Notes: a model not told the origin generated them from the sequence alone. A DNA stretch of 64,000 nucleotides from Phytoseiulus persimilis (GCA_037576195.1 CM075103.1:23808001-23872000), one strand, 5' to 3'. Positions 1 to 11,298 are shown, numbered from the stretch's first letter. Numbers and translations: made by a program.

Positions 1-407
1 CACGGTCCTTTGCAAGATCTACGATAAACGTAGAAACTATCATTCATTTGCGAACCCATCGCCAAACCCGGCAGTTGATGGTCCCTACATGCCAACCACG
101 GAACTCGTCTCTCAACCCTAGATCTCATTTATCCGATGCACTTCATTCCTAATTTACCCATTCGGTCCTAGCATGCAACTTAGGTAGCACAAAAAATTCG
201 GAATGCTCAATTCAATTCTTCCATAGCCCTCCAAACTGCCGTGAATCTGCGACGTATCCGAGAGAGGCACCTAGCTGTGCTGTGCGCGGTTCATACGCAT
301 CTCTTCTCTCTCTGTTTCTCAGAGCACTTCTTCGGCCTCTATTCACTTCTTCCACTTCTCTCGCATGATTCTCCTTCGGCATGGCATAATATCACGGTAT
401 TAACCTG
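1..407. other. Upstream flank without recognisable gene
   Basis: No open frame of note and no repeat boundary seen. A pyrimidine-rich stretch lies at about 297-375, just before the HMG-box/coiled-coil gene, and may be 5' UTR or intron sequence. Nothing else can be supported. Confidence 0.4.
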
Positions 408-1397
408 ATGTACACCTCCAGGTCCCTCGTGTTTTTTTCCTTGGTTCCTTGGACGCAGTTTGCCCCGACCGCCAGTATCCCATCGCTTGGTTTACCCCCC
501 AATCCCTGCACTATGCCCAAACAGTCACCTTTCTGGATTCACGTATGGAACTCCAGGATCTGCATCGTGTTCCACGCGATGTTGCTCAGAAGGCGTCAGA
601 CCGCCTTTGGCCTCAAATGGATGAACAATCCCGATTTTACTACAGACAGGCAGTCGCGCCTGAATTCAACGAGAAAAGCGAAACTTCTCCACACCGCGGC
701 ACGCCGCGCCAGACTGACGGCCCCTGCACTCGGATCGGCAGAATATGCCGAAACACTAATCGTCGAGTGCGCCACAAATCAAAAGAAAATTTCGGATCTA
801 GAAAACACTGTCGAATGCCTGCGACGAAAATCGCAAAGCTCCTCAGCAGAAATCTCCACAGACCCTGCGCCTGAGGACACTCGGCCCGCATCGGCAGACC
901 ACCTAAATGCGAATCCAGATTATCTAGACGAAGAAGTCTACAGCCCGTCAATCCCAACTGGTGCGGATGACCCTGTCGAATCAAAAGAAGCTCGTCAACT
1001 TGAGCTCGCTGAGACAGAGATCCGCATGCTCAAACAAAAGATCTACGATCTACGCGCTGAATCAGAGGCTAACCAGCGCCTCTATGATCGAGACAGAGGA
1101 AACTGGCATGACGGACGCGCATTCTATCAAAAGAAAATTGCTCGTCTCGAAAACGAACTAGAAGAATCAACAGCCTCAAAATACTTGTGTGATCACACTG
1201 ATCACATTGAGCAACTCGAAACTCTCAACAGAAAGCAATCCGAAAGTAATTCCAAAGATCGACAACAACTACTCGATCTCCTTAACGAGAATTACGAGCT
1301 GAAAACACAGCTACTCAAAACGAAAATTGAGCTGAAACGCGCTCAACCAATCGACTGGCCGGAGTCCAGTTCTAGCAGTCACAGTGGTTCTGTCTGA
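408..1397 (+). pseudogene. HMG-box-like domain plus coiled-coil protein, frame-shifted
   Basis: The first ATG in the main frame that begins a plausible protein is at 513 (MPKQSPFW...). About ten residues later the HMG-box-like sequence moves to the +2 frame (about 540-680), where V-P-R-D-V, a tryptophan, M-D-E, F-Y-Y and a final alanine are spaced as in helices 2-3 of an HMG box. It returns to the first frame from about 690 to the stop at 1397. That part is rich in E, K, Q, L and R heptads (residues about 120-320 of the long frame), which is typical coiled coil. A poly(A) signal AATAAA lies at 1505-1510. Two opposite frameshifts suggest a pseudogene, assembly indels or an unrecognised intron. 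The fold resembles the N-terminal HMG box of Maelstrom-type proteins, but family membership is inference. The Tigger element begins 40 bp past the poly(A) signal. Confidence 0.45.
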
Positions 1398-1504
1398 ACC
1401 TCTTCAACGATGTATTGCATGCTGGGTGCCCTCAATCATCAACAATAGCCATATCAAACTCCTAAGTTACCTCAGACATATGCATGAACGTTATATCCTG
1501 AGTT

Positions 1505-1510
1505 AATAAA
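1505..1510 (+). promoter_or_regulatory. Poly(A) signal AATAAA
   Basis: AATAAA about 108 bases after the stop of the coiled-coil frame, consistent with a short 3' UTR. Confidence 0.5.
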
Positions 1511-1549
1511 CACAACGCAAGCTTAGAAAAACATTTCTCGTTTATTATA

Positions 1550-1735
1550 CAGTCGACCACGCTTATAAGAGACACGCTTATAAGAGAGAAAACCGCCTAT
1601 AAGAGACCCTGCAGATTTCCTCATTTCAGCTCTCATAGGTCTTCATGCTAGGAAAACCCGCTTATAAGAGACTCGTGTATAAGAGAGAAACTCGGTTATA
1701 AGGGACATTTCCCGAACTCCCATCCCCGAGCATGG
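1550..1735. repeat. Left terminal inverted repeat and TATAAGAGA subterminal repeats of Tigger
   Basis: Six or so copies of (C/G)TTATAAGAGA-like motifs: about 1563, 1576, 1597, 1662, 1679 and 1697. The inverted counterparts lie at about 3772, 3792 and 3826 in the right end. Subterminal repeats of this kind are candidate transposase binding sites. Confidence 0.7.
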
Positions 1736-2087
1736 TCGTGCCAAAAACCCCGCGTAAAAGAGAACGACGTCATTGGGTAGCTCAACGGGCTCACAGAGAC
1801 AAATCCGAGAAGCTCACCTTCTGGAAACGTATCTGTTCTCTTAGGATGAAAATGGGGTGTGGGGTGGGGGCATCACGAGGGGGTTCAGGAGAACCAGAGA
1901 ACCCGATCTGATTCGAGGTGCAGCTCCAAAGCTTCCAAATATGGGTCCATGATCGTGCGTCACTACCTCTTCGAGAGCGCACATTTACGCGCCAAATCCG
2001 CGATTGTTATTGGTGGCTGATAGCACCGGCAAGTTCGAACCAATCCACAACGGTAAAGCAGAATATCTCCGCAACGGTTAAGCCAAG

Positions 2088-3591
2088 ATGTCCTCGCGAA
2101 AGACTCTCAACCTCATGGAGAAGATAGAGTTGCTGGACTACCTCAAAACACATACTCTGATGAAGAAGCGGTCAAGAAGTTTGGAGTTGGAAGTTCATCG
2201 GTATTCAAGTGCAAGCAAGCCGAAACAACTCTCAGGAGACTCTCATCAGAAGACAACGAGTTAAACCGCAAAAGAAAACGCATGAGTAAGAATGAAGATG
2301 TTCACGAAGCTGTTTTGACCTGGTTCCAGCAAATGCGTGTGCAAAATGTTCCTATCTCAGGCGTGTTGCTGAAAGAGAAAGCTGCGCAGTTGGCTTCGCA
2401 GCTGGGTAACTCAGACTTCGATGCCAACGAGGGCTGGTTGCATCGATTCAAGAAAAGGCACGGCATCAAGTTCATCAAAGCCTCTGGAGAACGCTCAGGA
2501 GCAGACCATGGAGCTGCGACAGAGTGGATCCGGAAAGTGTACCCTTCGATCGTGGCAGGGATCGATCCCGAGGAAATTTAAACGCCGATGGAAGTGGGCT
2601 GTTCTACAAAGCGACTCCCTCTGGCACATTGGCAATGTCAGGGTCGAAGCCAACCGGTGTAAAGATTTCGAAAGATCGACTGACAGTTCTGTTCATAACG
2701 AACTCGACCGGATCCGATAAGAAAATGTTCGCAATCGGAAAATTCAAGAATCCACGTTGCTTTTCTCGAGGCACTCCACCCGTTCGCTACTATAGTAGCG
2801 CGAACGCATGGATGACGAACTGGATCTGGTCGGAGATACTCCGAAAATGGGATCGGCAGCTAGGCGACCGCAAAATTCTCCTCTTCTGCGACAATGCAAC
2901 TTGCCACAAGCTTGATCCATCAGCACTTCTGAAAAATATACAGATTGTTTTCATGCCGCCGAATACAACGTCGTTGATTCAGCCTCTAGACCAAGGCATC
3001 ATTCGATCCGCGAAAGCACACTACCGCACCCAGATCATGCGAATGATCCTCAGTGATTTGGCAGCAGGAAAGAACATGGAGTCATCGGTCAAGTCGATCG
3101 ACGTTCTGCAGGCTCTCCATCTGCTGAAGCGCTCATGGTGTTTGGTCACGGCGACAACAATTCGAAACTGCTTCCGGAAGGCCAAGTTCAGCAAAAGTGA
3201 GGATTCCGAGAATGAAGAAAACGAGGATGAAGTCCAAATAGAAGTACCCGCCCCGCAGGGCATGACCGACGAGCACTTCGCAGCCTTCGTCGACATTGAT
3301 GATGACGCTGAATGTTTCGGAATGCTGAGTGATTCGGAGATCTGTGAAGCGGTCACGCAGTCGAGTGCGGGCCAATGCGAGGGTGGAGAACTCCGGGCAA
3401 CGGAAGCCGAGGAAGAACCCTTCGTGCCGCCTGTTGCGACAACAGATGTTCTGCAAGCGTTGTCCGTTGTCAGGAGATTCATGGAAGAGAACGTGGAGAG
3501 CTTCGAGGAGTTTTACGCCGTTGAGAACATAATTCAGACCAGAATTCTCAAGATGCGTGTTCAGAGTAGAATAACGCACTTCTTCCGGTAG
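2088..3591 (+). pseudogene. Tigger/pogo transposase, frame-shifted
   Basis: Reads as a CENP-B-like transposase in three frames. The start at 2088 opens a pipsqueak-type helix-turn-helix. A frameshift near 2160 moves to the frame with KKFGVGSSS. From 2282 the CENP-B helix-turn-helix domain follows (WLHRFKKRHGIKF). A single-base loss near 2578 puts a stop after DPEEI. The DDE domain then runs from about 2580 to 3200: NADGSG (first D), LLFCDNATCHK (second D) and PLDQGII (third D). The tail to 3591 is acidic. All three catalytic aspartates remain, so the inactivating lesions look recent or could be sequence errors. The remaining frame order and domain order are those of intact Tigger transposases. 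Confidence 0.88.
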
Positions 3592-3756
3592 AGTTCCGGA
3601 ACTCGATCTCGAGATATAATACAAATAACAGAACCGAGGATATGAGAGTTACTATAATAAAATAAACCAGCATATTGTTATCGACACGAAATGTTTCATC
3701 TTCTGGACGCCAGTTATCACATTCACAGGCTGTGCAAACCGTCAGATTCATGAAAA

Positions 3757-3844
3757 ACGAGCTCACCTCGGTTATAAGAGAGAAACCGCGTATAAGAGAC
3801 TTCATTCGATTTCCCGACCTGTCTCTTATTAGCGTGGTCGACTG
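3757..3844. repeat. Right terminal inverted repeat of Tigger
   Basis: The inverse complement of the left end, running to the TA duplication. It contains TATAAGAGA motifs at about 3772 and 3792 and the inverted form TCTCTTATTAG near 3822. Confidence 0.8.
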
Positions 3845-3845
3845 T

Positions 3846-4045
3846 ACTCGTTCTGTCTCCACAAACGACTCAAACCCACGACAGAGAGGCAGCGGGATGC
3901 GTCCGCTCCTCTTTGCCTGCACCGCGGCCGGTTTCACGGCCCGGCCTGCTCGCAGTGCAACGCACTGCCTCCGCTGCGGAGAATAGCACACCAGACACCG
4001 GTCCACTAATCGGCAGACGAAGCCTTCAAGGGAGATCCTCTCAAC
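3846..4045. other. Spacer between Tigger and Copia
   Basis: About 200 bases with no supported gene. A plus frame (ending 3986) is open but short and has no recognised domain. The CTCCT at 4046-4050 is the left copy of the Copia target duplication. Confidence 0.4.
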
Positions 4046-4050
4046 CTCCT

Positions 4051-4381
4051 TGTTGTAATATTTCGCTCAGACGGCCAAGCATACAGCGGCATCGGCTGAC
4101 GAGCCGATGGCCATGGTACGGCGTCCCTGACGGAAGCGCTCGTCTATAGTTACCCTCTCATGTAACCCTGATCCATAGGATATATAAGCAGCATACTTTA
4201 CTTCAATAAACGTCGTATTCTATCTATCGCTGTAGTCGTCGTAATCGTCGCGTATGCTACGCCGACGCTGTACCAGTTCTCAGTCCGCTTTCTGAAGAAC
4301 GGTGCTTACGACTCTTCGAGTATTCGGAACCAGAGGCTCTCATCATTCAGATTAAGTTTAAAGTGCACGGAATCTTCGACG
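4051..4381 (+). repeat. Copia 5' LTR
   Basis: 331 bp. It contains a TATA box (TATATAAG, 4181-4188) followed by AATAAA at 4205-4210, i.e. U3/R/U5 order for plus-strand transcription. It matches the 3' LTR with only a few differences, mostly single-base indels. The right boundary is set by the base where the two copies diverge and by the target duplication on the far side. Confidence 0.88.
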
Positions 4382-4478
4382 CGTTATCAGCACGATACTC
4401 CAGAGTACCTGAGAGTAAGTATAAGTGCAATTACTTCCTTTTGACATCGGTCCCACTTGGAGTGACCTACCTAGGGCC

Positions 4479-5492
4479 ATGGCAGACGACGACTACCAAT
4501 ACGATCTGGCTGCGCAGGAAGATGAACCTGCCGCGCTAAAGAAGGACGATTCAGAGCCCCGTCCATCCGACTCGAACTATACCAGGCTTGCCCCATGCCC
4601 AGTGACCCTAGGTCTGTTTGGACAAAACTATTTGAGTTGGAAATCCTTAATGCCCATCTTCCTACAACAAACCGTAGATGTTTGGGAAGTCGTGAAAGGA
4701 GACCTAGTTGAACCAATCCCAACCGAACCAGCTACCGAGCTTAATGATGATCAAAAGAAAGTCAAGGTTCGGTATGATAGAGCAAATCGAAAAGCAAGCA
4801 AGACTCCAATTGTTCTCTTCGATCAACGACAAACTGATTGTCCAAATGTTTTACGGACAAACTCAGGATGTCAGAGCAGCGGATATGGTCCCAGATCGCA
4901 AGCAAGTTTGGAGTCCGAGCCGCTCTGCGGCAAGGTTCGGCCATCGCGAAATTGATGCAGTTCAAGTTCAATAAGAGCAAGACTGCTGACCAGAACCTGG
5001 ATAGGTTCCGCGATCTTCAAGCCGAACTCACGGATTCTGGAATTGAGATCGATCAGAAGGTTCAGGTTGAACAACTGCTCAATGTTCTGCCACATAGCCT
5101 GGGAAACCCTTCGTATGGCTTTCTCAGCCCGACCAGAAGGCGATAGGGATGTCTCCAGTCTGATGGAAATTATCAAGAATGAAGCAATTCGCCAAAGACA
5201 TCCAAGGAATTGGATCAGGCGACTGCTATGCTTTCTCAGATGAGAGTTGGTCGCAGGTTTGCACCAAAACGTAGATTCCAAAATCGTTCTCATCGAAGAA
5301 ATGCCCCCAGCCATCATTCACAAGGATCCAGCAGCAGTGGCTATGGTCAACAGAACCGTTCACGCCACCAGAGTAATAGACCAAACAGAAGACAGTAAAG
5401 TGTTACAACTGCGGTGCAACAGGACATTTCAAGTCCCAGTGTACCCGCCCTCGGCGAGATCAAGGTTATCAAGGAGGAAGCAGACAGCATAG
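4479..5492 (+). pseudogene. gag: Copia Gag, frame-shifted
   Basis: The start ATG at 4479 (MADDDYQYD) follows the LTR by about 100 bases. The Copia Gag core (GQNYLSWKSLMPIF) is in the first frame. The next part moves to another frame (4838-5146: MFYGQTQDVRAA then SKFGVRAALRQGSAI, Gag UBN2-like helices). A further shift leads to the basic, Q/S/R-rich tail and one CCHC zinc knuckle (CYNCGATGHFKSQC, about 5405-5446). At least three frameshifts, so not functional as read. It would form the capsid of the virus-like particle. Confidence 0.8.
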
Positions 5493-5542
5493 ATCGCATG
5501 CTCGAGCAAGCACTGCCGTCGCACTCCTAGCTCACGTCAAGT

Positions 5543-8500
5543 ATGACACGAGCGAAAACCGATGAGTTCCTCGTAGATTCCGGCGCGTCGCACCATTGCA
5601 GTAGTTCAAGAAAGTGGTTCACTAGCTTTGACCAACAAACCGACATGCGCGCCGTCACCTTAGCAAGCAACCAGAAACTGCGTGTCACCGCTTCTGGCAC
5701 AGCCGAGCTGACTGTCGGAGAGTCTAAGCAGCGAATAGCTTTAGAGCTTAAAAATGTTTTACTTGTCCCCTCAGTTCGAAAGAATCTCCTCTCTGTGAGT
5801 CAATTGACAGATGATGATTTCGAAGTGACGTTCAAAAGGAATCACCTCATAATTTCGAGAAACGATATGAGGATCCGAGTACCCAAGATAGAAGGCCTCT
5901 ACAGATTAAGAATGGACTCGGAGATCGGATTACTACAAGATCAGGCAAGCGATCAAGAATCCGTAGACCAAGACGCAGACAGCGATCTTGACGACATGAA
6001 TCATATATTCCGTCTGAAAGCCAAGTGATGAGCGCCATTGGCTCAGAAAAGACGATGAGTGCACAGACGCAGAGCCTTAGAAGCCTGCATGAAAAGTTCG
6101 CCCATGTTAATAGGCAGTACGTGATTAAATATTTGAACCAGCAGGGTATCAAGTACATTGATGATCTAGACCAATGTGACGCCTGTCTGAAGGGGAAGCT
6201 CACCCGAATAACGTACAGGAGCCGCCCTGATCAGGCGAAAGCTCAGAAGCCGGGCATCATAACGGCAGACCTTTGTTCGCCTAATGTAGAGTCAATAGAA
6301 AAAAGCAAACATTTCCTTCTATTCACTGACGAAGCACACCAGCTAGTCGAAAAAGGTCGAGTTTCTCCAGAAAAAGAGCGACACTTATCGATACGTTGCC
6401 TCCGACGTAAAATGGTTCAGAAACGTAGTTGGCGAAAACATTCAGAGGTTGCACAGTGACAACGGAACGGAGTTCAGAAACCAAAAGGTTAAGAAGATCC
6501 TGGAAAGGATCGGAGCAGAACAAACGTTCGCCCCTCCGGGACAAACCCCGTTTGACAGGAAAAGCAGAGAGAGGAAACAGAACTCTCGTGAATCTAGCTC
6601 GATCAGTGTTGATCGGAGCAGGCCTCGAAAATAAGAAGTTCCTTTGGGACAGGCGATCCTTTTCTGTGTTCAAGTTTTGAACCAAGTACTGATAAATGAA
6701 AAGACTCTACAGTCGCCTTTCGAGATGATATACAAGCGAAAGCCATTCACCAGCAGAATGACGCATTTGGCACACCGTGCTACGTACACAACAAGAACCC
6801 AAATGGGAAGCTGGATGACCGCGGAATCGGGGATATCGTTGGGTACCTAGACTACGATCTTGGATTCGTGTCTAATCCCAGAGAAACGAATTATCATGCG
6901 ATCGAAGGACGTAACATTCGCGAAGATCGCTTCCACTAAAGGCAAGGTTCTGGCAGAACCAAGGCAAGTGGAAAAACAAGTGCTTCGGAAAATACTGCGG
7001 AAGCAGCGCACATTGCGAAAGAAGCCAATCACGATACGGAGGTCACAGGTTCAAGAATAAATTCACCAAAGCCAGCAGCACCCATGTACGAAAGCGCCTC
7101 AAGCGATTACGAAAGCGACGAAGAAGGTTTCGTACGCATTAATCCCAAGGCGAACAAGAAACGTACGGAAAGACTGCAGATTGTGGCTGACCTCAACCAT
7201 CTTAGTGGGATATCGGAAAAGGAAAGGGCAGCAGCCGACACCGTTCAGCCAAAAAGCCAAACGCCAATGACTTATCAAGAAGCAATGGCAAGCCCCGATC
7301 GCGTCCAATGGACGATGGCCGTTGAAGAAGAACTTCAGGCAATGGCTGACATGAAGGTGTGGACTCCCGCAACACTACACCTGGACGTAAGGCCATTGGC
7401 TCCAAATGGGTATTCAAGTACAAGGCTAACCCAGATGGCTCAGGACGTTACAAGGCTCGAGTAGTTGCGAAGGGAATTCGCAGAAGAAAGAAATAGACTT
7501 CTTTGCAGACAAGATATACAGCCCCGTATCCGAGCTGAAGGAATCAGAACGATCCTCAGTCTAGCAGCGCAGGAAAAACTTTTCTTAAATCAGTTTGATG
7601 TACGCGCAGCTTTTCTTCAAGCAGAACTCGAGGAAGACCTCTATCTTGAGGTGCTGAAGGCGTAAGAGGAGTACAGGCCAACAAGGTATTGAAACTACTG
7701 AGAAGCATATATGGCCTCAAGCAGTCAAGCCGAAATTTCTTTGATAAGCTAACGAAGATCCTTCTGTCCAGAGGACTTCAACAGAGCAAAAACTGACAGC
7801 TGTATCTTCTTCAAGAATGGAGAAAATCGCATGCTCTTGTGCATATGGGTCGATGATGCCATACTTGCAACGAAGACTGAAAGACAGGCGGAGGAATTCA
7901 TAACTTCCCTCAGGAAAGAATTCGAGATCACTACTTCTGGTCTTAGATACTTTCTAGGTCTTCAGATCGAAAGAGGCAGCGACTTCTCGGTCCACATTCA
8001 TCAAAAGAAATTCGTGGACGAGTTGGTACAGAGATTCGGTATGTCAGATTCAAAAGGAGCAGTCAACCCCATGTGACAATTCGATATACTCTATCGAGAC
8101 CAACGGTCCGTGCTCTAATACCGAATATCGTTCTCTGATAGGAGCTCTCCTATATTTGGCTTGCGGTACGAGAGTTGACATTTCTTTCGTCACTTCCTAC
8201 CTATCAAGATATATGGACAAATCAACTCCTCAGCATTTCCAGGCTGGCTTGAGAGTTCTGAGATACTTGAAGACAACCTCAGATCTGGGCATCACGTACA
8301 GAAGTGATGACACCCAAGGCACGCTGTACTTCAGCGATTCAGACTTCGCTGGATCCATTGAGGATCGCAAGTCTACTTCAGGATGTCTGATACTCAGACA
8401 AGGGGGCCCAATTATTTGGAGCTCCACGAAACAAGCGAACATTTCGCTTTCCTCCATGGAATCAGAGTTCGTGGCATCCACAGAATGCATCAAGTCAGCG

Positions 8501-8716
8501 CTCTGGCTTCGCAACCTTCTGGGAGAATTGGGTATCCCAGAAAAGCCGATCATCCAGATAGATTCGATGTCAGCCATTCAATTGCTCAAGAATGCCAGAC
8601 ACTATCGGAGAGCTAAGCATATGGAACTCAGATTTCATTACATTCGACAGCTCTATCGAATCAAGAAATTGGGATCGAGCACGTTGGAAGCGCCAATCAA
8701 AGAGCGGACTACTTAA
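5543..8716 (+). pseudogene. pol: Copia Pol (protease, integrase, reverse transcriptase, RNase H), frame-shifted
   Basis: The protease has the active-site DSGAS near 5577-5591. The GAG-pre-integrase zinc domain follows (LHEKFAH ... CDACLKGK, about 6085-6195). Integrase shows the first D at TADLCSP (about 6264) and the second at HSDNGTEF (about 6452). RT blocks include NQFDVRAAFLQAEL (about 7590), YGLKQSSR (about 7708) and the catalytic WVDDAIL (about 7846) in place of the usual YVDD. RNase H has DSDFAGSIEDRKSTSG, SMESEFVASTE and IQIDSMSAI (about 8335-8580). PR-IN-RT-RNH order is diagnostic of Copia. The frame breaks at about 6020, 6450, 6640, 7460, 7670 and 8080, so the copy is dead. Confidence 0.88.
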
Positions 8717-8787
8717 CCAAGCCCTGTGTAAAGTCAGTATTCCTCAATCAGAGAGAACTGTCAGGACTTGAGAGATGGCGTCAGTAA

Positions 8788-9324
8788 TGCAGCAGGTATT
8801 CGTAGCAGTAACAATATTCATAATCCCCTCTAACCAATACTTTAGTACTCAGACTGCGACGCCAAATGCATAACACGAAACTCTCCATGTATGTTAGTTA
8901 AACTGGATTCTGGTAGATTCTCATCATTTGTACACCACTGGCATTGTGTGAACTACACACCAGTGAATACGCTCCCTGTATTAAAGAGTCTTCTCCAACC
9001 TCAGGAGGACTCAGACTGTGGCCCGAGTATCGAAATCGAACTCTGCCACCAAAGCCGACTGTTAAGCCATGTCCACCAATTCCACAAACACCGAACTGCA
9101 ATTTCTGGAAGTACCTATCCGCCATTCAAGGGCTAGTGTCACTCAGTACGCTTTCGGGAATTGTGATGCTCAAACTACTGAAGTTCAGAGCTCGTTTGTC
9201 TTACGAGCCAGTGGACACTTCTATAGTAGACGATCCAACCATGCCGTACAGAACAACCGTTCAAAGCATTGACGAAGCCTCCGGCAGCGGGATCGAGCGA
9301 CAGCAGTCTCCCCCTTCAGAATAA
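8788..9324 (+). pseudogene. Possible small secreted/membrane ORF downstream of Copia pol
   Basis: Past the RNase H stop, an ATG near 8785 begins a short hydrophobic peptide like a signal sequence (VFVAVTIFII), which stops after about 30 codons. A second frame (8944-9324, 126 codons) has four cysteines in its first half, then a hydrophobic segment (about residues 55-80, LSAIQGLVSLSTLSGIVML) followed by basic residues and a Ser/Pro-rich tail, i.e. like an ectodomain, one membrane span and a cytoplasmic tail. The arrangement recalls an env-like third gene, but no family is recognised and the frames are not joined. Could be chance. Confidence 0.3.
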
Positions 9325-9465
9325 GCTTTGAAGGCGAGAGAAGACTGACTAGTCAGCAAAGTAAATAGTCAGGCTTACGTAGAGAAAAAGAAAAACAGTG
9401 AGATGAGTGAGTAACATACCTGCCAGACTAACTCAGAGAAGAATCACATGAGATACATATAACAA

Positions 9466-9471
9466 TTTATT
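9466..9471 (-). promoter_or_regulatory. Minus-strand poly(A) signal AATAAA
   Basis: TTTATT on plus, 21 bases past the stop (9492) of the minus-strand frame 9492-9953. The close spacing supports a real minus-strand transcript unit inside the Copia element. Confidence 0.45.
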
Positions 9472-9491
9472 AACAAGGAGGAATGATAAAA

Positions 9492-10168
9492 TCACAGCCG
9501 GAGTTGACCAGCTGTGAAGGCATTTTCCGTTAGGCCTCTCGGCCAGAGATCCGGATTTGCGTAGAGGTGGGTGCGGATCTTCTTCACCTCCTCCACGATG
9601 ACGCGGTTCGCCGCCAGGTCTTCCAGGCGACCCCGGTATTCTGGGGTCCTCGCCTCCCACTCGGCGACGATCAGCGAAGCTGGGATGCGACGCTGATGAT
9701 CGCCGAAGGTGTCGCGGATCAGACTGTTGAATTCGTCGAATCCGCGCCTCGACGGAGCTGGGAAGCGATCCATTTGGAGATGGATCCTGGCTTTTTCCAC
9801 GGCAGAATAGACATCGCTCGGCATCTGAAGAATGTCGAGGAACCGCAGTCCCTCGAAGTCTCGGCCCAGGTGGTTGAACCTGAGCAACGAGTGCTGGTGT
9901 TCACACCAGCAATCGCTACCGAGCAGTAGCAGATTCGTGGCAGCGATTTCCACGAGGCCATGTCACAGCTCGGATCGTCGACATCATCCCAGGTGACCGT
10001 TTGTCTGGTCACTGGGGACGGGCCTTTGTACCCGCAGCACGGGCATGCATCGGCCTGATCGCGGACATGTTTGTCGATGAAGTTGAAAGACACTGAGACG
10101 AAGCACACAAAAAGCGTTGTGAACTCCGAAACGTCGGAAACATCTTTTAAGGCGATGACCCGAACCAC
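9492..10168 (-). pseudogene. Unknown protein with CPCC motif, antisense within Copia
   Basis: Two minus-strand frames read as one protein with a break near 9955. The upstream part (10168 to about 9957) has FIDKHVRDQADACPCCGYKG, a possible zinc-binding pair, then WDDVDDP. The downstream part (about 9953-9492) is leucine- and arginine-rich with W/C residues (SDCWCEHQHSLLRFNHLG) and ends at a TGA followed by a poly(A) signal. Composition is protein-like and unlike the neighbours. I do not recognise the family. It lies on the strand opposite to gag-pol, so it would need its own promoter. The frame break means it may be decayed. Confidence 0.4.
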
Positions 10169-10338
10169 AAAGCGAGGGGAAGGATCCGAGAGAGGGAAAG
10201 CTACGAAACAGGGATGGCTTGACCCCAGATGCTCACTAAAGAATGTTTAGCCGAAGAAATCAATCACTAACAAGCAACTCGAGAACCACTTAGGAATCCA
10301 ATGGCTGTACCGCTCCAAGCTCCAAAATAGCTGCAGCA

Positions 10339-11055
10339 TCATCCGAGCATCGGATGGCATCTAGATCTTGAGTACACAAGGCGAGAAAATTGACGACACG
10401 TTCCGCAGATCGACTTATAGTTTTCGGGGGTTTTTTTTCCACACTCAGTTACTCGAATTGTGTGGTGAGACACGTCCTTGTTGATGATAGTTTGATAAGC
10501 ATTGATGATTTTTAGAGTAGAATTTGAAATTTGGTCGCACAACACATCTTCTGATAGCCTCCACACAAATTTTGAATTTTGAAATATAGCCCACCCCCCA
10601 CGCCGACACATGAAAGATGAGGGTATGAATATCAATGGAGCGCCCTTCGTAGAAACTGAGATGAAATACGTCGTGCGTGATGATGTCCCCACAACCAGTC
10701 GTCACCACCGTGGACCCTTGTAGTTGGTGTGCGGCCGGGGACGAGGAACGGGTGCTTTCTGGAATACAGGCTGGCAAAACGGTCCGCGCGTTGGGCGACT
10801 CAATGCAACGCCGGGAATCGTCACATACAGGAAGGTGCAGAGCGCCACGATCGCTGCCAGCCGATAGCGACCAGGGTTTCTCAACCTCCGGATACCACCG
10901 AAATCATGCAGCGTCTGATACGTAGGGTCGACGGCGCTCGACGACAGCGAACTCTCGACGATATCGCGATCTCCCGAATGCATCTGTGTGTGTAAAGGGA
11001 CAAATTCAGAACCAAGAACTTGCCCATATGACAAAGAGAAAAACAGGTCGGACAA
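10339..11055 (-). pseudogene. Unknown single-span membrane protein, antisense within Copia
   Basis: The minus frame 11055-10702 has a hydrophilic start, then one hydrophobic span (LAAIVALCTFLYVTIPGVAL, about residues 68-87), then a Pro/Arg-rich stretch ending at 10702. A second frame (about 10720-10445) continues with a Cys/His-containing sequence (TTGCGDIITHDVFHLSF ... CVEAIRRCVV) that stops at 10445; a third overlapping frame reaches 10339. The order (short N terminus, one span, Cys-bearing C-terminal part) suits a type II membrane protein. The join between frames is not resolved; splice or frameshift are both possible. No family recognised. Confidence 0.3.
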
Positions 11056-11283
11056 AACCTACAGTCAACTTTCGGATGGAAGTTTCCTTTTCTCTTCGTT
11101 TGACGAACTTCCTTATTTGCTGGTGAGAAAAGACTCGGCACACCAATGGAGAAGAGTCAGGCCATTTTATAGGGACAAGAAACCACAATTTCTCAAAGCA
11201 TACGGAGCATAAAATGTATGCAGAAACGCAGGACGATATACCACGATAAAAGAGAGGATGCATGATAAGTACAGTTGAAGTGA

Positions 11284-11289
11284 TTTATT
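11284..11289 (-). promoter_or_regulatory. Minus-strand poly(A) signal AATAAA
   Basis: TTTATT on plus, 10 bases past the stop at 11299 of a minus frame. It is the second such signal in the passenger region. Confidence 0.4.
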
Positions 11290-11298
11290 CGGAATCAA

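Larger units (their letters stand above)
1550..3844 (+). mobile_element. Tigger/pogo-type Tc1/mariner DNA transposon, TA target duplication
   Basis: The left end starts CAGTCGACCACGCTTATAAG and the right end is the inverted copy (one mismatch over the first 17 bases). Both are flanked by TA (1548-1549 and 3845-3846), the target duplication of the family. The element is 2295 bp, normal for an autonomous Tigger. Inside is one transposase reading frame with at least two frameshifts. The ends carry repeated TATAAGAGA motifs in the subterminal zone on both sides. Confidence 0.9.
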
